The translations under genes were made by a program, and so were the position numbers. The notes below the pieces were generated by a model that ran no database searches, was not told the origin of the DNA, and saw nothing but the letters and a program-made list of their open reading frames with translations. Positions 22,295 through 33,600 of a stretch of 64,000 bases of DNA are shown one piece after another (the first letter of the stretch is position 1; each line of letters opens with the position of its first letter). Source of the stretch: Microcyclospora pomicola (taxonomy: Eukaryota > Ascomycota > Dothideomycetes > Capnodiales); NCBI GenBank assembly GCA_002786065.1, contig NHNY01000042.1, positions 1 to 64,000 of the forward strand, written 5' to 3'.

Positions 22295-23125
22295 CGCGGT
22301 GTGCTGGCTATGATAGCGAAGAGCTTGTCATATTATGCTCGTGATGGAGAGATATAGCATGATGGTATGCTTGACGAGCACCTGAGAGTGGGCTGTGCAG
22401 CGCGGCTGCGTCTCGCAAGGCTGAGGTGTGTTGTAGTAAATGACATCAGCGGCAGAAGAACTATCCATGTCTCGGTACTTTAGGCAAGCGACATGCCGAC
22501 GATGATTGAAGATAATCATCTCTATGAGGAGTCCAGGTTGCGCACGAATGCTCAGGTCAACCCGCTCCTTCAAACATGGCTAGCTTGACTTGCGCTGGGC
22601 TGGGAAAGGTTTATAGTAATCTCAACTTGGAAGTGTTGCGACAAGATCTGCCGGGCTGTGGCTTGGCAGGTATCGGCATCACGACTGACTCGATGGGTGA
22701 CTTGCGTCAAGCACATCCAATGGACATGAAAAAACTGGCAAATGATGTTCATGCTCCGTCGCTATCGACACTGCTTAGATGGCACTCTCCCTGCGAGTAT
22801 CGCGACGTGTGCAGGTCTGCGAAGTGATGGATGAAAATTGATGATGCGAAGAGGGCTCGACAAGAATGCAGATCGTCTAGGCACGCGGCAGAGTCTGGCT
22901 TCACGAGATACAGCTGTCGAAAGATGAGACATTGCTCTAGCATCCGAAAGCGCGCTGAGCGTTATGCTACATTGTGGGAGAAGCTATGGGTTATTGTCAA
23001 AGTATTTTTCGTCGCGTTCCGACACACAGAGATCCCGCTACGCGGGGATGGAGGTTACTTCATGAAGATCCACGATCGGAAACCAGATCAAAGCACTCTC
23101 CATAAACTGTTGCAAGATGATACCA
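22295..23125. other. NLR upstream region and left edge of the transposon island
   Basis: This 830 bp contains the NLR promoter and, somewhere in its right part, the left end of the Fot/pogo transposon. A near-palindrome ATCCCGC-TAC-GCGGGGAT lies at 23032-23049, just beyond the transposase stop codon and possibly subterminal. I could not identify the terminal inverted repeat. Base composition is normal. Confidence 0.4.
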
Positions 23126-23690
23126 TCAATACATGTGTGCCATTGGGGCTCTGTATGGGATAGCTTGAGGCGATCCTTTCTCTGCTTGCGCCTCAATGCT
23201 CGAAACCTCGACAGCCTTAAAAGCCTGACCAGAACACAGCGCATCAGACGTGAGAGGCGGCGTCTCCCCATCTTGGAAAGCATTGGTACCATTGCGACGG
23301 CTCCGCTTCCTTTTGCGCTCTTTCGTAGCGTCTTTTGCAGCTTCTTTCTCGGCTCGCATCGCACGTGCTGCCACCAGGTCATCATAGCTCATCACTTTGG
23401 CCTTCCCAAGCACAATTGACTTGGTCGCACGTCGGGCCTTGGCTTCGTTGTTTACCTTGAGTAGGAACGAAATTTGATCCTGCTGGAGAGCGCTCTTCGC
23501 ATGGAATGTGCCAGCAGCTTTAGTGAGTTTTTGTAAGTGTCTTTCAAGGTTCTGTTTGCTTGTCCCGTCAAGCGTGCAAGCGTCTCGTAAAATCGTGTTC
23601 TGTAGCGTCATCAGCGCCTCGACCGACACTGGTGTAAGCAGGGTGTAAGGTGAAACAGTAACGTTAACGTTCTTAAAACAACATTGCTAG
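23126..23690 (-). mobile_element. Fot/pogo-type DNA transposon, transposase C-terminal part (not RIP-mutated)
   Basis: The open frame 23126-23629 encodes the C-terminal tail of a DDE-superfamily transposase common in ascomycetes. Recognisable blocks are SVEALMTLQNTI, TSKQNLERHLQKL, FLLKVNNEAKARR and VLGKAKVMSYDDL, then a basic Lys/Arg tail and the terminal RAPMAHMY. Just upstream (up to 23690) the TPVS segment that precedes this block also reads in frame. LTR element A then interrupts it; the target-site copy GTCTT is at 23691-23695. The rest of the transposase is at 29260-30470. This half has normal base composition, unlike the other half. Confidence 0.85.
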
Positions 23691-23695
23691 GTCTT

Positions 23696-23911
23696 TGTCA
23701 CGGCATTTGGCTGAGGACAATGATCAATGATGGGACAATGAGTACATAGATGGAATACAAGACATGCTATAGAGAGAGAAAGACAAGAATGGTAGTGTGT
23801 AGTAGAACTGATGTTCTCAAATTCAGTGCTAAGAAGGGAAGACCCGTTATGCCTAAGGCAGCCACAGCTAGCTGCAAACTACTAAGTCCTATAACAGGTC
23901 ATACTATAATA
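23696..23911 (-). repeat. LTR of element A (3' LTR, outer, weakly mutated)
   Basis: 216 bp, starting TGTCACGG and ending in TATAATA on the plus strand. It aligns without gaps to the LTR at 29039-29254 and, inverted, to those of element B. About 30 of 216 positions differ from its partner, and nearly all the derived T/A states are in the partner. Confidence 0.93.
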
Positions 23912-26900
23912 CCATCCCTTCCTTCTAAAGGCTAAGCTCCTATAAGGCCTAAAGCAAACGAACTATAGTAGGGCTTCTAGGGGTACTAATAGTAGAACTC
24001 GTTAAGATACTCTACTAGGGTATAGACATAATCCTAAGGTTTCTAAGTTAACTTATTATAACCCTCCTATTACACTTTATAGTAGACACTATTAGGGGAA
24101 TCCTAAGAGTCTATAATAGCCTATACTATATATTCTACTATGTTGTCTATATAGGTAGGCAAAGAGGTAAGGAGTTGTTATCCTAGGTAGAGGTTGTTAG
24201 GATAGGAGCGTAGAAGGTTAATATAGAAGATATTATAGATCTTTATACTAGTAGGGAGCTCTAGGTAGTAGGCTTAGGGGCTAATCTTTATAGTAATAGT
24301 ATAAGGGCCTAGTTACTTCTAGTCTAGCTTCTTACTTAGCCTTAGGGTCTTAAGGTTATAGCTACTAAGGTATACCCTATCCCTTACTTAGTAGTTAGGA
24401 GTATTCTTCTAGTGTCGATTAGCGTGCTTTTTATAAATAGCTTAGGCAAAGCGTATCTCTTATACTAGTATTAGTTCTACTTACTCTATCTTAGTAGCAA
24501 AGTCTTATATAGTAATTGCTTCCTAGTTAGAGCGAGTAATAGTTAAGGTAACTATATATTTAGAGGGCTCTATTCCAGTTCGAGGGTATTATCTATAGTT
24601 AGCTAGGAAAGGAGATGCCTTAGTAGTGCTAGAAGTCTAGTTATTAGCAGAGAATTCCGCTATAGCTAACTACTAAGCCTAGTTATCTTATAGGTAGTTA
24701 TAGTAGTAGCGTAGGGTTTGTTCTATAGTAGCGTTAGCGATCTCTGTTTGTCTATCTGTCTAAGAGTAGTATATAGTTAACAAGGTAGAGTTAATTCCTA
24801 ATAGTTAGCATAGTATCTTCTAGAAGGATAAGACAAATTAGGTTCCTCTATTAGAAGTAATTGTTGTTAGTAGGCTATACAGCTTCTAGATATAGTCATA
24901 GAATAGGTGTACTATATAGAGTGTTTTTATGCTCTAATAGAGGATTAAGTGCTGTATTTTAGTTAGTCTGTCTATAACAACTATAATGTTAGATACTATG
25001 TTGCTAGTAATAGTCCTACTTTAGAGTAGGTTAATAACAAAATCAATAGTAATATGCTTCTAGCAGCAATCTAGGGGATCTAGGGGCTTTAAGAGACTAT
25101 AGTACTTGTCCCTAGATAGTTTAGCCCTATTGCATATCCTATAGTTACAATTAAACTAGGCAATGTCGTTGTATATGTTAGGCTAGTACTAGTAGCGTTA
25201 GGCTAGGTCGTAGTGTTTTGCTTTACTAGGGTAGCCTATAGCTAGGGGTTAGTATGAATCTGTTATAACTTTGTAGCGAAGGTCCTTATATTTAGGGACA
25301 AAGGTCCTACCTCTATACTATAGCTTACCTTATACTACAGCGTATTCTAATAGAGAGACATCTTCGTAACGCGGTTCTAGGTCCTAGACTACCTTAACTA
25401 GGCCTTAGGTAAAGGGGTCCTACTAGTATGCTTCTTCTAGGAGCTCGTTTATAGTAGGTTCTTTAAGGTTAACTATATTGTCCTTAAGTTCGCTATCGTT
25501 ATTTAAGGGTTCTAGTGTTGTTTAGAGTCTACTAAGGCGAGATAGAGCTACTTAAATAGCTTAGAGGGCGTGTGCTTATAACGTAGGGTCGAGATTATAA
25601 GGTTTTAGTACTATCTATGTTGCGATCTCTCTACTATCCCCTCTATCTAAAGGGAGATCTCCTAGTCTCCTAGTTAAGGCGTCTACTTAACTATTAAGAG
25701 ATCTAGGTATATAGGTAAGTACGAAGTTAAATTAGGAAAGGAACTCGCTCTAGTAGGCCTATTGTCTGTTTAGGAGCTTAGTTTTTATAAAGTAGGTAAG
25801 GTTTTTATAGTTAGAGTAGACTTTAACTAGTTGATTAGCTCCTTCTAGTTCTGCCCTCTATTCTTCGAATGCTTTAATAATAGTAAGCAGTTCCTTATTA
25901 TAGATGTTATAGTTACATTCTATAGGTAACATCTTCTTAGATAGATAGGTAACTAGTTTCTATAGGGAGTTAGGGTGCTATTAGAGGAGTACTATACTAG
26001 TTATTCTATTAGAAGCATCTATCTCTAGTCTAGTAGGAAGGTTAAAGTCGAAGTGTTATAGGATAGGGATAGTGTAGAAACTCGTAGATAGAGATTCGAA
26101 TGCTTGTTACTATTTAGGACCCTAGGTAAAGGGTAAGCCCTTTTTAGTTAATATAGTTAAGGGGGCGACAATATATAAGTATCTTCTAATAAATCTTCTA
26201 TAGAAGTTCGTAAAACTAAGGAATCCCTAGACCTCCTTAAGGTTAGTAGGCTTAGACTAGTCGATAATAGCGGAGATCTTCTTAGAGTCTATCTTAATAC
26301 CTTCTGTACTAATAATTAGGCCTAGGTATTTAACCTTCTGTTTGTAGAACTTGTATTTGTTAATATCTACTTAGAGACCTACCTTATGTAGTCTTTCTAG
26401 TACTAGTTTAATATGTTCCCTATGCTCCTTAAGGTTGTTACTATAGATAAGGATGTCGTTAATATACGTAGTAGCAAAGCGATCTAGGAAATCATAGAGT
26501 TTGTTATTAATGTAGTACTAGAAGGAACTAGGTACGTTAGACAGTCCGAAGGGCATAACTATATACTTATATAGGCTATAGTAGGTTCTAAAGGTAGTAA
26601 GCTATTCGTCGCCTTACTTTATACATAGCTTGTTAAAGGCTGTAATAATGTCTAGCTTAGTAAAGTATTTAGCCTTACCTAGGTAGCTAAGAGTCTCTTA
26701 GATTAGGGGCAAGAGGTACTAGTTCTTAACAGTAAGGGCATTTAGGCTACGATAGTCGACGTAGAGTCGCAGTCCTCTATTAGGCTTATGTATAAATAAC
26801 ACAGGGCTAGCAGCTAAGGAGCTGCTAGGGCGGATAAACCCTTTATCTAGGTTCTTAGTAAGGTATTTTTTTAGGATAAGGAGTTTATCCCTTAACATAT

Positions 26901-29038
26901 TATAGAGGGGCCTAAATAGAGGTACTGCTCCTAGTGTTAGTTAAATACTATAGTCGTATAGTCTATAGGGTAGCAGCTCGTCTACTAACTATTAGGAAAA
27001 GACATTAAGGAATTCGTAGTATTCTAGAGGCAGCTTAGTAGCTAGGTCTATAAGTGTCTTAAGCTTAAAGGCCTTCTTAATATTAGCTAAAGTAACTATA
27101 AAGAGCAAGTGTCCTGTCTTTATAGCTAGAGATCGAAAGGAGGCGGCACTAATAGCCCTAACTTTAAGGCATAGTAGTTTAGGGGCTTAGGTTGATAGTA
27201 AGATAGCACTAGTTATAGATCGGACTAAGTAGTTAGCTCTACAGAAGTTAGATTTAAAGTAGAGGGTGCTTGTGCCGAAGTCTATAGCTAGGTTGTAACG
27301 CTTTAGCTAACTAAGGCCTAAAACCACAGGGTAGTCTAATAGCTTAGTAATAAACAGCGATACCTTCTCCTAGTAGGCTCTATTATTAATAGACATAGTA
27401 GTATAGCAGATATAGGTTACCTAGCTAGAGCTAGATTCTAAGCCGTTAATAAGGTCGAGGGAGCGAGGGTTCTTTAATAGTTATAAGGGTAGGTTCTAAG
27501 ATTGCGTATGTTTAGCATTAATAAATCCTAATACAAGGGTACTACTATTAAGGAGTATAGGGCAATTTAATATTAATTAAGTGCCTATCTAGATAGGAAT
27601 AACTATAGGTTTATCTATAAGGGACTCTTTATTAAAACGTTTTGTAGTAGTTAGTTAGATTCTTATAGAGGATAAAGATAGTAATGTAAACTAGGAGTGT
27701 CCTTATAAGCGTCTTTATACAAGGACTAGGCGTTTCCCTGTTTAGGGGCTAGGGCAGGGTTGTTATTAGTAGCGTTGTTGCTAAAGGTAGCACTAGCAGC
27801 TACTAACCTAGGTTAGGGGCGACTAGGGCAGTTGCTAGCAATGTGCCCTAGGTTCCTATAGTAGAGGCACAACCCCTAAGTACAGCGACGGGCCTTTTCT
27901 TCCTTAGTTAAGGGGCCCCTTAGGCGAGTGCGAGCTATAGAGAGGTCTATAGGAACTGTACTATCGCCTATAAGGACAGGGGTAATGTGTATAGGGATTG
28001 TAGTAGTAGTAGTAGTTGTAGCTAGGCGAGCTAGTACACTGTAGGGGGCACTAGTAGAGCGGTATTAGCCTTAGGCAGAGCGAAGAAGTGCTAAATGCTA
28101 GGTAGCAAAGGCCTGTCGACGAGTATCTAAGCGCTAGTATAGAGCTATAAAGTCTGTGTAGGATAGATACTTATAGTTATTGTTAAGAAGCAAGGTATAG
28201 AGCTTATTACTAAGACCTTGTAGTAGTTGTGCCTTCTTAGCCTTATTATTATACCTAGTATAGACAATGTAGTAACTAAATTTAGCATAGAAGTCTATAA
28301 AAGGCTAGTTCCTTTAGCGAAGAATTCTTAGTTTATTCTAGGCAGTCCCTTACCTATCTAGGTCGCTAAAGGCACGATCTAAGGTAGCAAACAACTCGTT
28401 AATGTTTAGGATAGTAGTGTCTCCTCTAGGGAAGAAGTAGGGTGTTATCTAGGCTATAGCATTGCCCTTAAGGAATAAGATAGTATAAGCTACTTTCTAG
28501 TCCTTAGAGTAGAAGTAGTTACTATTAGCCCTAAACTTAAGTGTAATACTAAACTTCTAAGTCTCGTATTTATCCCTATCTTTACTAAAGGTGTCTAGGT
28601 CTATAATCTTTTAAGACCTCTTAGTAGTAGTAGCTAGAGCCTAGTTACCTTACTAGGTAGATAGGTGTTCGAGAACTAGTTCCTTAGTAGCTAACTGCTA
28701 GCGAGCGTCGTTAATGTCGACCTATAGGGCCTCTCTATAAGCCTAACTGTCTATAAGGTTCTTTATAGCTACATCTCTTACTCTCTAAATAGCTAAAATC
28801 TATGTCTATGCTCTATTAAGGTCGTCTTAGACCTACTAGGAGAACTTTTAGGGATTAGTTAGTTAGGGGGTAGTAGCGCTACTATTAGGATTAGCGTTAA
28901 AGCTACCTAGTATAGCGTGTCCTAAAGAAGGTAGGGTAGAGTTTAGGTCTATAGTTTAATACAGGGTTTATAGTATAGTAGCACTATATAGTATTTCTAT
29001 AGGTTTCTAGGTGTCTATAGATAGGTAATAGCATATAA

Positions 29039-29254
29039 TGTTATAGCATTTAGCTAAGGACAATAATTAATAATAGGACAATAAGTATATAGATAGAATA
29101 TAAGATATACTATAGAGAGAGAAAGACAAGAATAGTAGTATATAGTAGAACTAATGTTCTTAAATTTAGTGCTAAGAAGGGAAGACCTGTTATACCTAAG
29201 GTAGCTACAGCTAGCTATAAACTACTAAGTCCTACAACAGGTTATACTATAACA
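29039..29254 (-). repeat. LTR of element A (5' LTR, heavily mutated)
   Basis: 216 bp, starting TGTTATAG and ending TATAACA on the plus strand. It is the strongly TA-enriched partner of the LTR at 23696-23911. The 5-bp duplication GTCTT follows directly. Confidence 0.93.
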
Positions 29255-30480
29255 GTCTTAGAGATAATGCTCTACTAACTCGTTAGCTTTAGCAAGTCTC
29301 TTAAAACCCTATTAGGATTAAATAGGAACAACCTAGCTTTACTCTATGCTACTAGAATATTCCTCTTAGAGAATGCTAACGCCTATATAGGACTGTATAG
29401 GGAAGTGAAATGCTATTTGCCGATTATTCCTATACCTACTCGTTCTATCTACTCGACGTTGTCGTAGTAGGCTGCTTTTAATAGCGCGAATACTACGACA
29501 TCGTAAGGCTATAACTTATAGGATGTATAAGAAGGAAGACGACAAATGTATATATTATTAGTAAAACAGAACTCTAGGATCTTAAGCGTTTTATATGTCC
29601 TAAATCTGTCGTAGATTAGTACCTATAGTTTAAGGCCTGCCTACTACTTAGTTTTAGGGTCGAAAACACGCTTTATCTACTCTAAACTAATCTTCGAGTT
29701 AGTATACCTAGATTCGGAGCATATATAATACTACTTAGAGGTTAGAAAGGTAGTCTAATTACTCCTATAGGTAATAGCTAGCTAGATAATTATAGGGTTT
29801 AGGTATCTACTATTAGTACTAATGCATTTAATAGTAGTTATAAGTATACGCTTTATATAGGCACCTCTATAATCACGTATATTATCTTTACCTATAAGCA
29901 CCTTTATAGACCCGAGTATTAATAGCATAATACTAGTCTTATCTATATTATAGACATTTTCTAGGAGAATGTCTAAGCGTTATAATACGTTACTAATTAC
30001 TTAGAACTACTTGTAAATTTTCTTATATATATTCTTTTTATAATGTTCCTAGTCTAATACCTTAACCCTTCTTACTTAGAGCTCTAGATGCTGTTTCCCT
30101 AACACCCTAGCCTAGTTCTTACCTAGTAGCTTTATAGGTCTATTAGCGATAGCTCTATAGCGAGTTGTACTAAACACTATCGCTAGTATGTACTTTATAC
30201 ATATAGGACAGCTAAGTACTAATATCTAAAGTATGAAGTCTACTATAGCTTTCTTCTTAGCTAGCGTAAGATACTGCTATTTCTAGGCCTTAGATTAGAT
30301 CGATAGGTAGCTATATAACCGATAATATAGGGTAGAGTAGGGTATACTAGTATAATCTGTAAGGGCATAATACGATTTAGGTACTCTATTAGGAACACCT
30401 CTCGCTAGAACAAGACTTACTTTATCTATTATATATAATAGAATTATTATAGTTATTCTTATAGAAAGAGGGAAAGAAAC
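29255..30480 (-). mobile_element. Fot/pogo-type DNA transposon, transposase N-terminal and catalytic part (RIP-degraded)
   Basis: On the minus strand this interval still resembles the same transposase family despite many TAG stops. Readable remnants include ALTDYTSIPYSTLYYRL (DNA-binding region, near 30350), KVLxGKD-like and DYRGA-like remnants near 29880, and ILEFCFTNNIYICRLPSYTS near 29560, followed by an HFTSLYSP block near 29390. It ends at 29255 in the second GTCTT target-site copy of element A. Together with 23126-23690 this gives roughly 1.8 kb, a normal size for a pogo-type element. It is non-functional. The LTR element D starts about 20-30 bp beyond its start region. Confidence 0.8.
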
Positions 30481-30500
30481 TATAGAGGTAAGAAAGAAGT

Positions 30501-30669
30501 AGTTATAAAGGGCGCGGCCCTAAATGTAGCGCACTAGCGAAGCCAGTGCTTTAGGCTTGGTATAGCCGACCCTTTCTCTCCGGACTCCTAGAGGGAAAGG
30601 CCTCCCTCCTGTATCGAACTTGTTAAATACTATAACGAGCCTCTGCGTATACGTAGCTCTCCTGTAACA
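30501..30669 (+). repeat. 5' LTR of element D
   Basis: About 169 bp, matching 50294-50462 without gaps and with roughly nine differences, most of them transitions. The first two bases are degraded, so the exact left edge is uncertain by 2-3 bp. It ends CTGTAACA. Confidence 0.88.
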
Positions 30670-33600
30670 TTAAGTTCGATCTATGTTACTAGCGCTATCC
30701 GCGAGTTTCACGTCGGACGGCGACCGTACCCCGATAAGCAGCGAGAATACGGACTCCGGTATAACAAACCTAGAGATCGTAGAAATAAGACTGGCATTCG
30801 ATCAGCTATATGCGAGGCAACAACAGATAGAGGCGGAGCTAGCTCAGACTCGAGCCGCTCTCTACCGATCTGAATCCAGCCGTAACTAACCGGTACTCGA
30901 AACGGAGCCGGCAGAGGAGACTCCTACGAACGCCCTACTTAGGACCCTACTCCACACCCTTTCCTCGACAACCGCGTCGAGCGCTAGACGCGAACCGACG
31001 GGACCTAGGGACTAGAAGCCTCCTACCTAGGATAGAAGGGCAGAAACATTCAGGGATTATCTTCTAAGGTTAAGAAGCTCCTACCGAGTGCGATCCGGGA
31101 CAAAACCGATACTATCTATCGAGTACTACTAGGATGCTATCTATAACACTCTCCTAGCCTGTAAAAGAGCAAGGATGCGTTATTTCTAGGAAAAAAGAAG
31201 CGCGTTAAACAGTAAGGACCCCGAGGCCTTTTTCGCGCAGCTCGAGAACGTTTTCGCGGACAGCAACGAACAATCTAAGGCCTTAGAACAGCTCACCTAC
31301 TTACGCTACTTAGTAGGGCAACTATAGCACGAGCACTAGCTACAATTCGACGGCCTCCTGCTTAGCGCGGGCAGGGAGAGTTGGACTGACGCTACTAAGA
31401 TTAGCTACCTAAAGAACACCTTCTCTAACCCTGCGAAAATATACACGGCATCTGTCGCAAAGACGGATGACTACTACGTGTTCTCCGAGGAAGTCGAGAG
31501 AATTATAACGAACCTCGAAACCACTAACCAATTCAAAGCAGCGAACAAGAGGTGGATTAGGGAGAGGGGAAGGGGGTCCGGCACCTCGACGACAGTAACT
31601 ACGAGGTCGTATAGGCCCTCTACCGTCAGGGTAGATGCGGACAGGGATACCCTAATAGCCCTAACTCGAACCGTAGGAGAACGCAGGCGCTCGCGCGAAG
31701 AGCGGAGCAAAGGGCACGGAGAGCGCCCTAGCGCCGGAAAATAGAGGGCGAAATAGGTGGACACTACGGAAAGGGAGAGACGCTAGGGGAACAAGCTTTG
31801 CTTCTAGTATAGAGCCGTAGGGCACTGCATTCGCGAATGTCCCTATGCCCTAGCAGTATAACTAACTACTATTAATGCTACTAGCGCCCCCCTACTAGAC
31901 ACCGATAACAAGGGGTCGGACTCCGAACGATTAGGACAGGGAAAAGAGTAGCTCTTGTTCGAAGGCAGGAAGTAAGAGCACATAGAACATTAGTAAAGAA
32001 GTAGAAAGAAGTTAGAGGGAAAATGAATAGACACCTTGTATTTACAGACGTAGTCCTCGAAAAGAACGTCGGAACCTCTGCACTTATTAACGAAGGATGC
32101 TAATGTTATGCTGCGATCAACGAAGACCTAGCGAGAGGTCTCGGACTTAGCTATGTAAGTTGTGAGTCCCGGGCTGTGATAGGCGCCTTAGCCTCGATGC
32201 AAGGCTTAAATATCGAAGGAGTAGTCGCTTTCTGGCTAGATGTTGCTAGATTCCGACAAATAGTATACGCTTATATAGTACCTAGGCTAGCATTCCCTCT
32301 AATCCTAGGGAACCCTTAGAAGGCCTATAACAACGTTAGGACGGCGCCCGAAAAGCGCCGGTTCTATTATAGGAGATTAAGACAGTAGGTGCCCGAAGGC
32401 AGGAACCACTTAGAACGCGCGGATCGCGGCAACATGCTAACGCTTGCCGCTACGTCGAGCGCGGACGTCGAGAAGGCTCTAAAGACAAAGAGCTACCTAA
32501 CGATAGAGGAGCTCCAAGAAAAGCTCCTAGCGGAGCTTAAAGACATAGCCCTGCTGTTTTGTCGTAGGGAAGCGGAAAAGCTAGCCCCCTATAGACCGGG
32601 GGTTGACCACTAGATAGACATCCGCCCGCAAGCGGACGGGACGCTGCCCCTATTGCCTTAGGGCCCGTTATATGGAATGTCGAAGGAAGAACTCCTAGTC
32701 CTACGTAAGTCATTGGATGACCTACTAGAAAAGGGCTATATCCGCCTAACAATGTTAGAAGCCGCGGCCCCTGTGCTGTTCGTGAAGAAGCCCGGGGGAG
32801 GGCTGCGGTTCTGCTGTGATTATCGGGCGTTAAACGCAATCACGAAGCAAGACCGGTATCCGCTACTACTAATACCGGAGACCTTGCGCAACCTGACGGG
32901 AGCTAGGTAGATCACGAAGGTAGACGTAGTCTCGGCGTTCTATTAGATTCGGATAGCGTCTGGTCACGAACATAAGACGGCTTTTCGAACCAGATTCGGC
33001 TCATTCGAGTGGCTAGTGTGTCCGTTCGGGTTGTTAGGGGCCCTGGCTACTTTCTAGCGTTATATCAACACTTTGCTACAGAAGTACCTAGACGACTTCG
33101 CATTAGCATATATAGATAATGTGATTATTTACTCTATAGGGTCGAGAGAAGACCATTTTAGCAAGGTTCGGACCGTCCTCTAGACTCTTTAGGACAGTAG
33201 GCTGTACTTAGACCTAGGGAAAAGCGAGTTTGCCTAGAAGAGAGTTAAGTACTTAGGCTTTATAGTACACGCCGATAGCAAAGGTGTTGAAGCCGACGAA
33301 GAAAAGGTAGAAGCCGTTCGGAAGTAGGCAGGACCTAAAACCTAGAAAGAGGTAAGGAGGTTTCTTAGGTTCGCTAACTACTACAGAGGGTTCATCCCTA
33401 ACTACTCGAAGATAGCCGTACCTTTGACAGCGCTAACCGGCAAAGGCGTGCTATTTAACTAGGGAACGCTAGAACAGAGAGCGTTCGAGAAGCTAAGAGA
33501 CAAATTCTGCAGCGCCCCGGTACTTAGCTATTAGGATCCGGAACTTCTAACGTTCCTAGAAACCGATTGTAGCGGGTTTGCGATAGGAGGCGCTCTTATC

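Larger units (their letters stand above)
23696..29254 (-). mobile_element. LTR element A: Ty3/gypsy chromovirus, broken
   Basis: A complete-length but heavily decayed Ty3/gypsy element, 5,559 bp, on the minus strand, inserted in the Fot/pogo transposase. It has 216-bp LTRs at both ends and an exact 5-bp target-site duplication (GTCTT at 23691-23695 and 29255-29259). Order on the minus strand: gag (about 28.9-27.8 kb) with a zinc-knuckle remnant near 27.85 kb, protease (about 27.5-27.2), reverse transcriptase (about 26.95-26.3), RNase H (about 26.2-25.7), integrase (about 25.3-24.5) and a chromodomain-like end (about 24.15-23.98). A purine tract (minus strand) abuts the 3' LTR at 23912-23926. 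It is broken by a very large number of RIP-type transitions, dozens of in-frame stops. It is the same family as element B. Confidence 0.93.

Noticed and set aside
22950-23060. Terminal inverted repeat of the Fot/pogo element
   Set aside because: I compared the left candidate with sequence at 30440-30500 and 50463-50650 and found no convincing inverted match; only a short local near-palindrome is certain.
22295-23125. A partner effector gene next to the NLR (as in HET-S/NWD2-type pairs)
   Set aside because: No open frame with an amyloid motif, lipase or other effector domain was seen on either side; the effector domain is part of the NLR itself.
31478-31764. Short open frames within the LTR elements as independent genes
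   Set aside because: They are surviving stretches of gag/pol or their mirror frames in decayed elements; listed under the elements.
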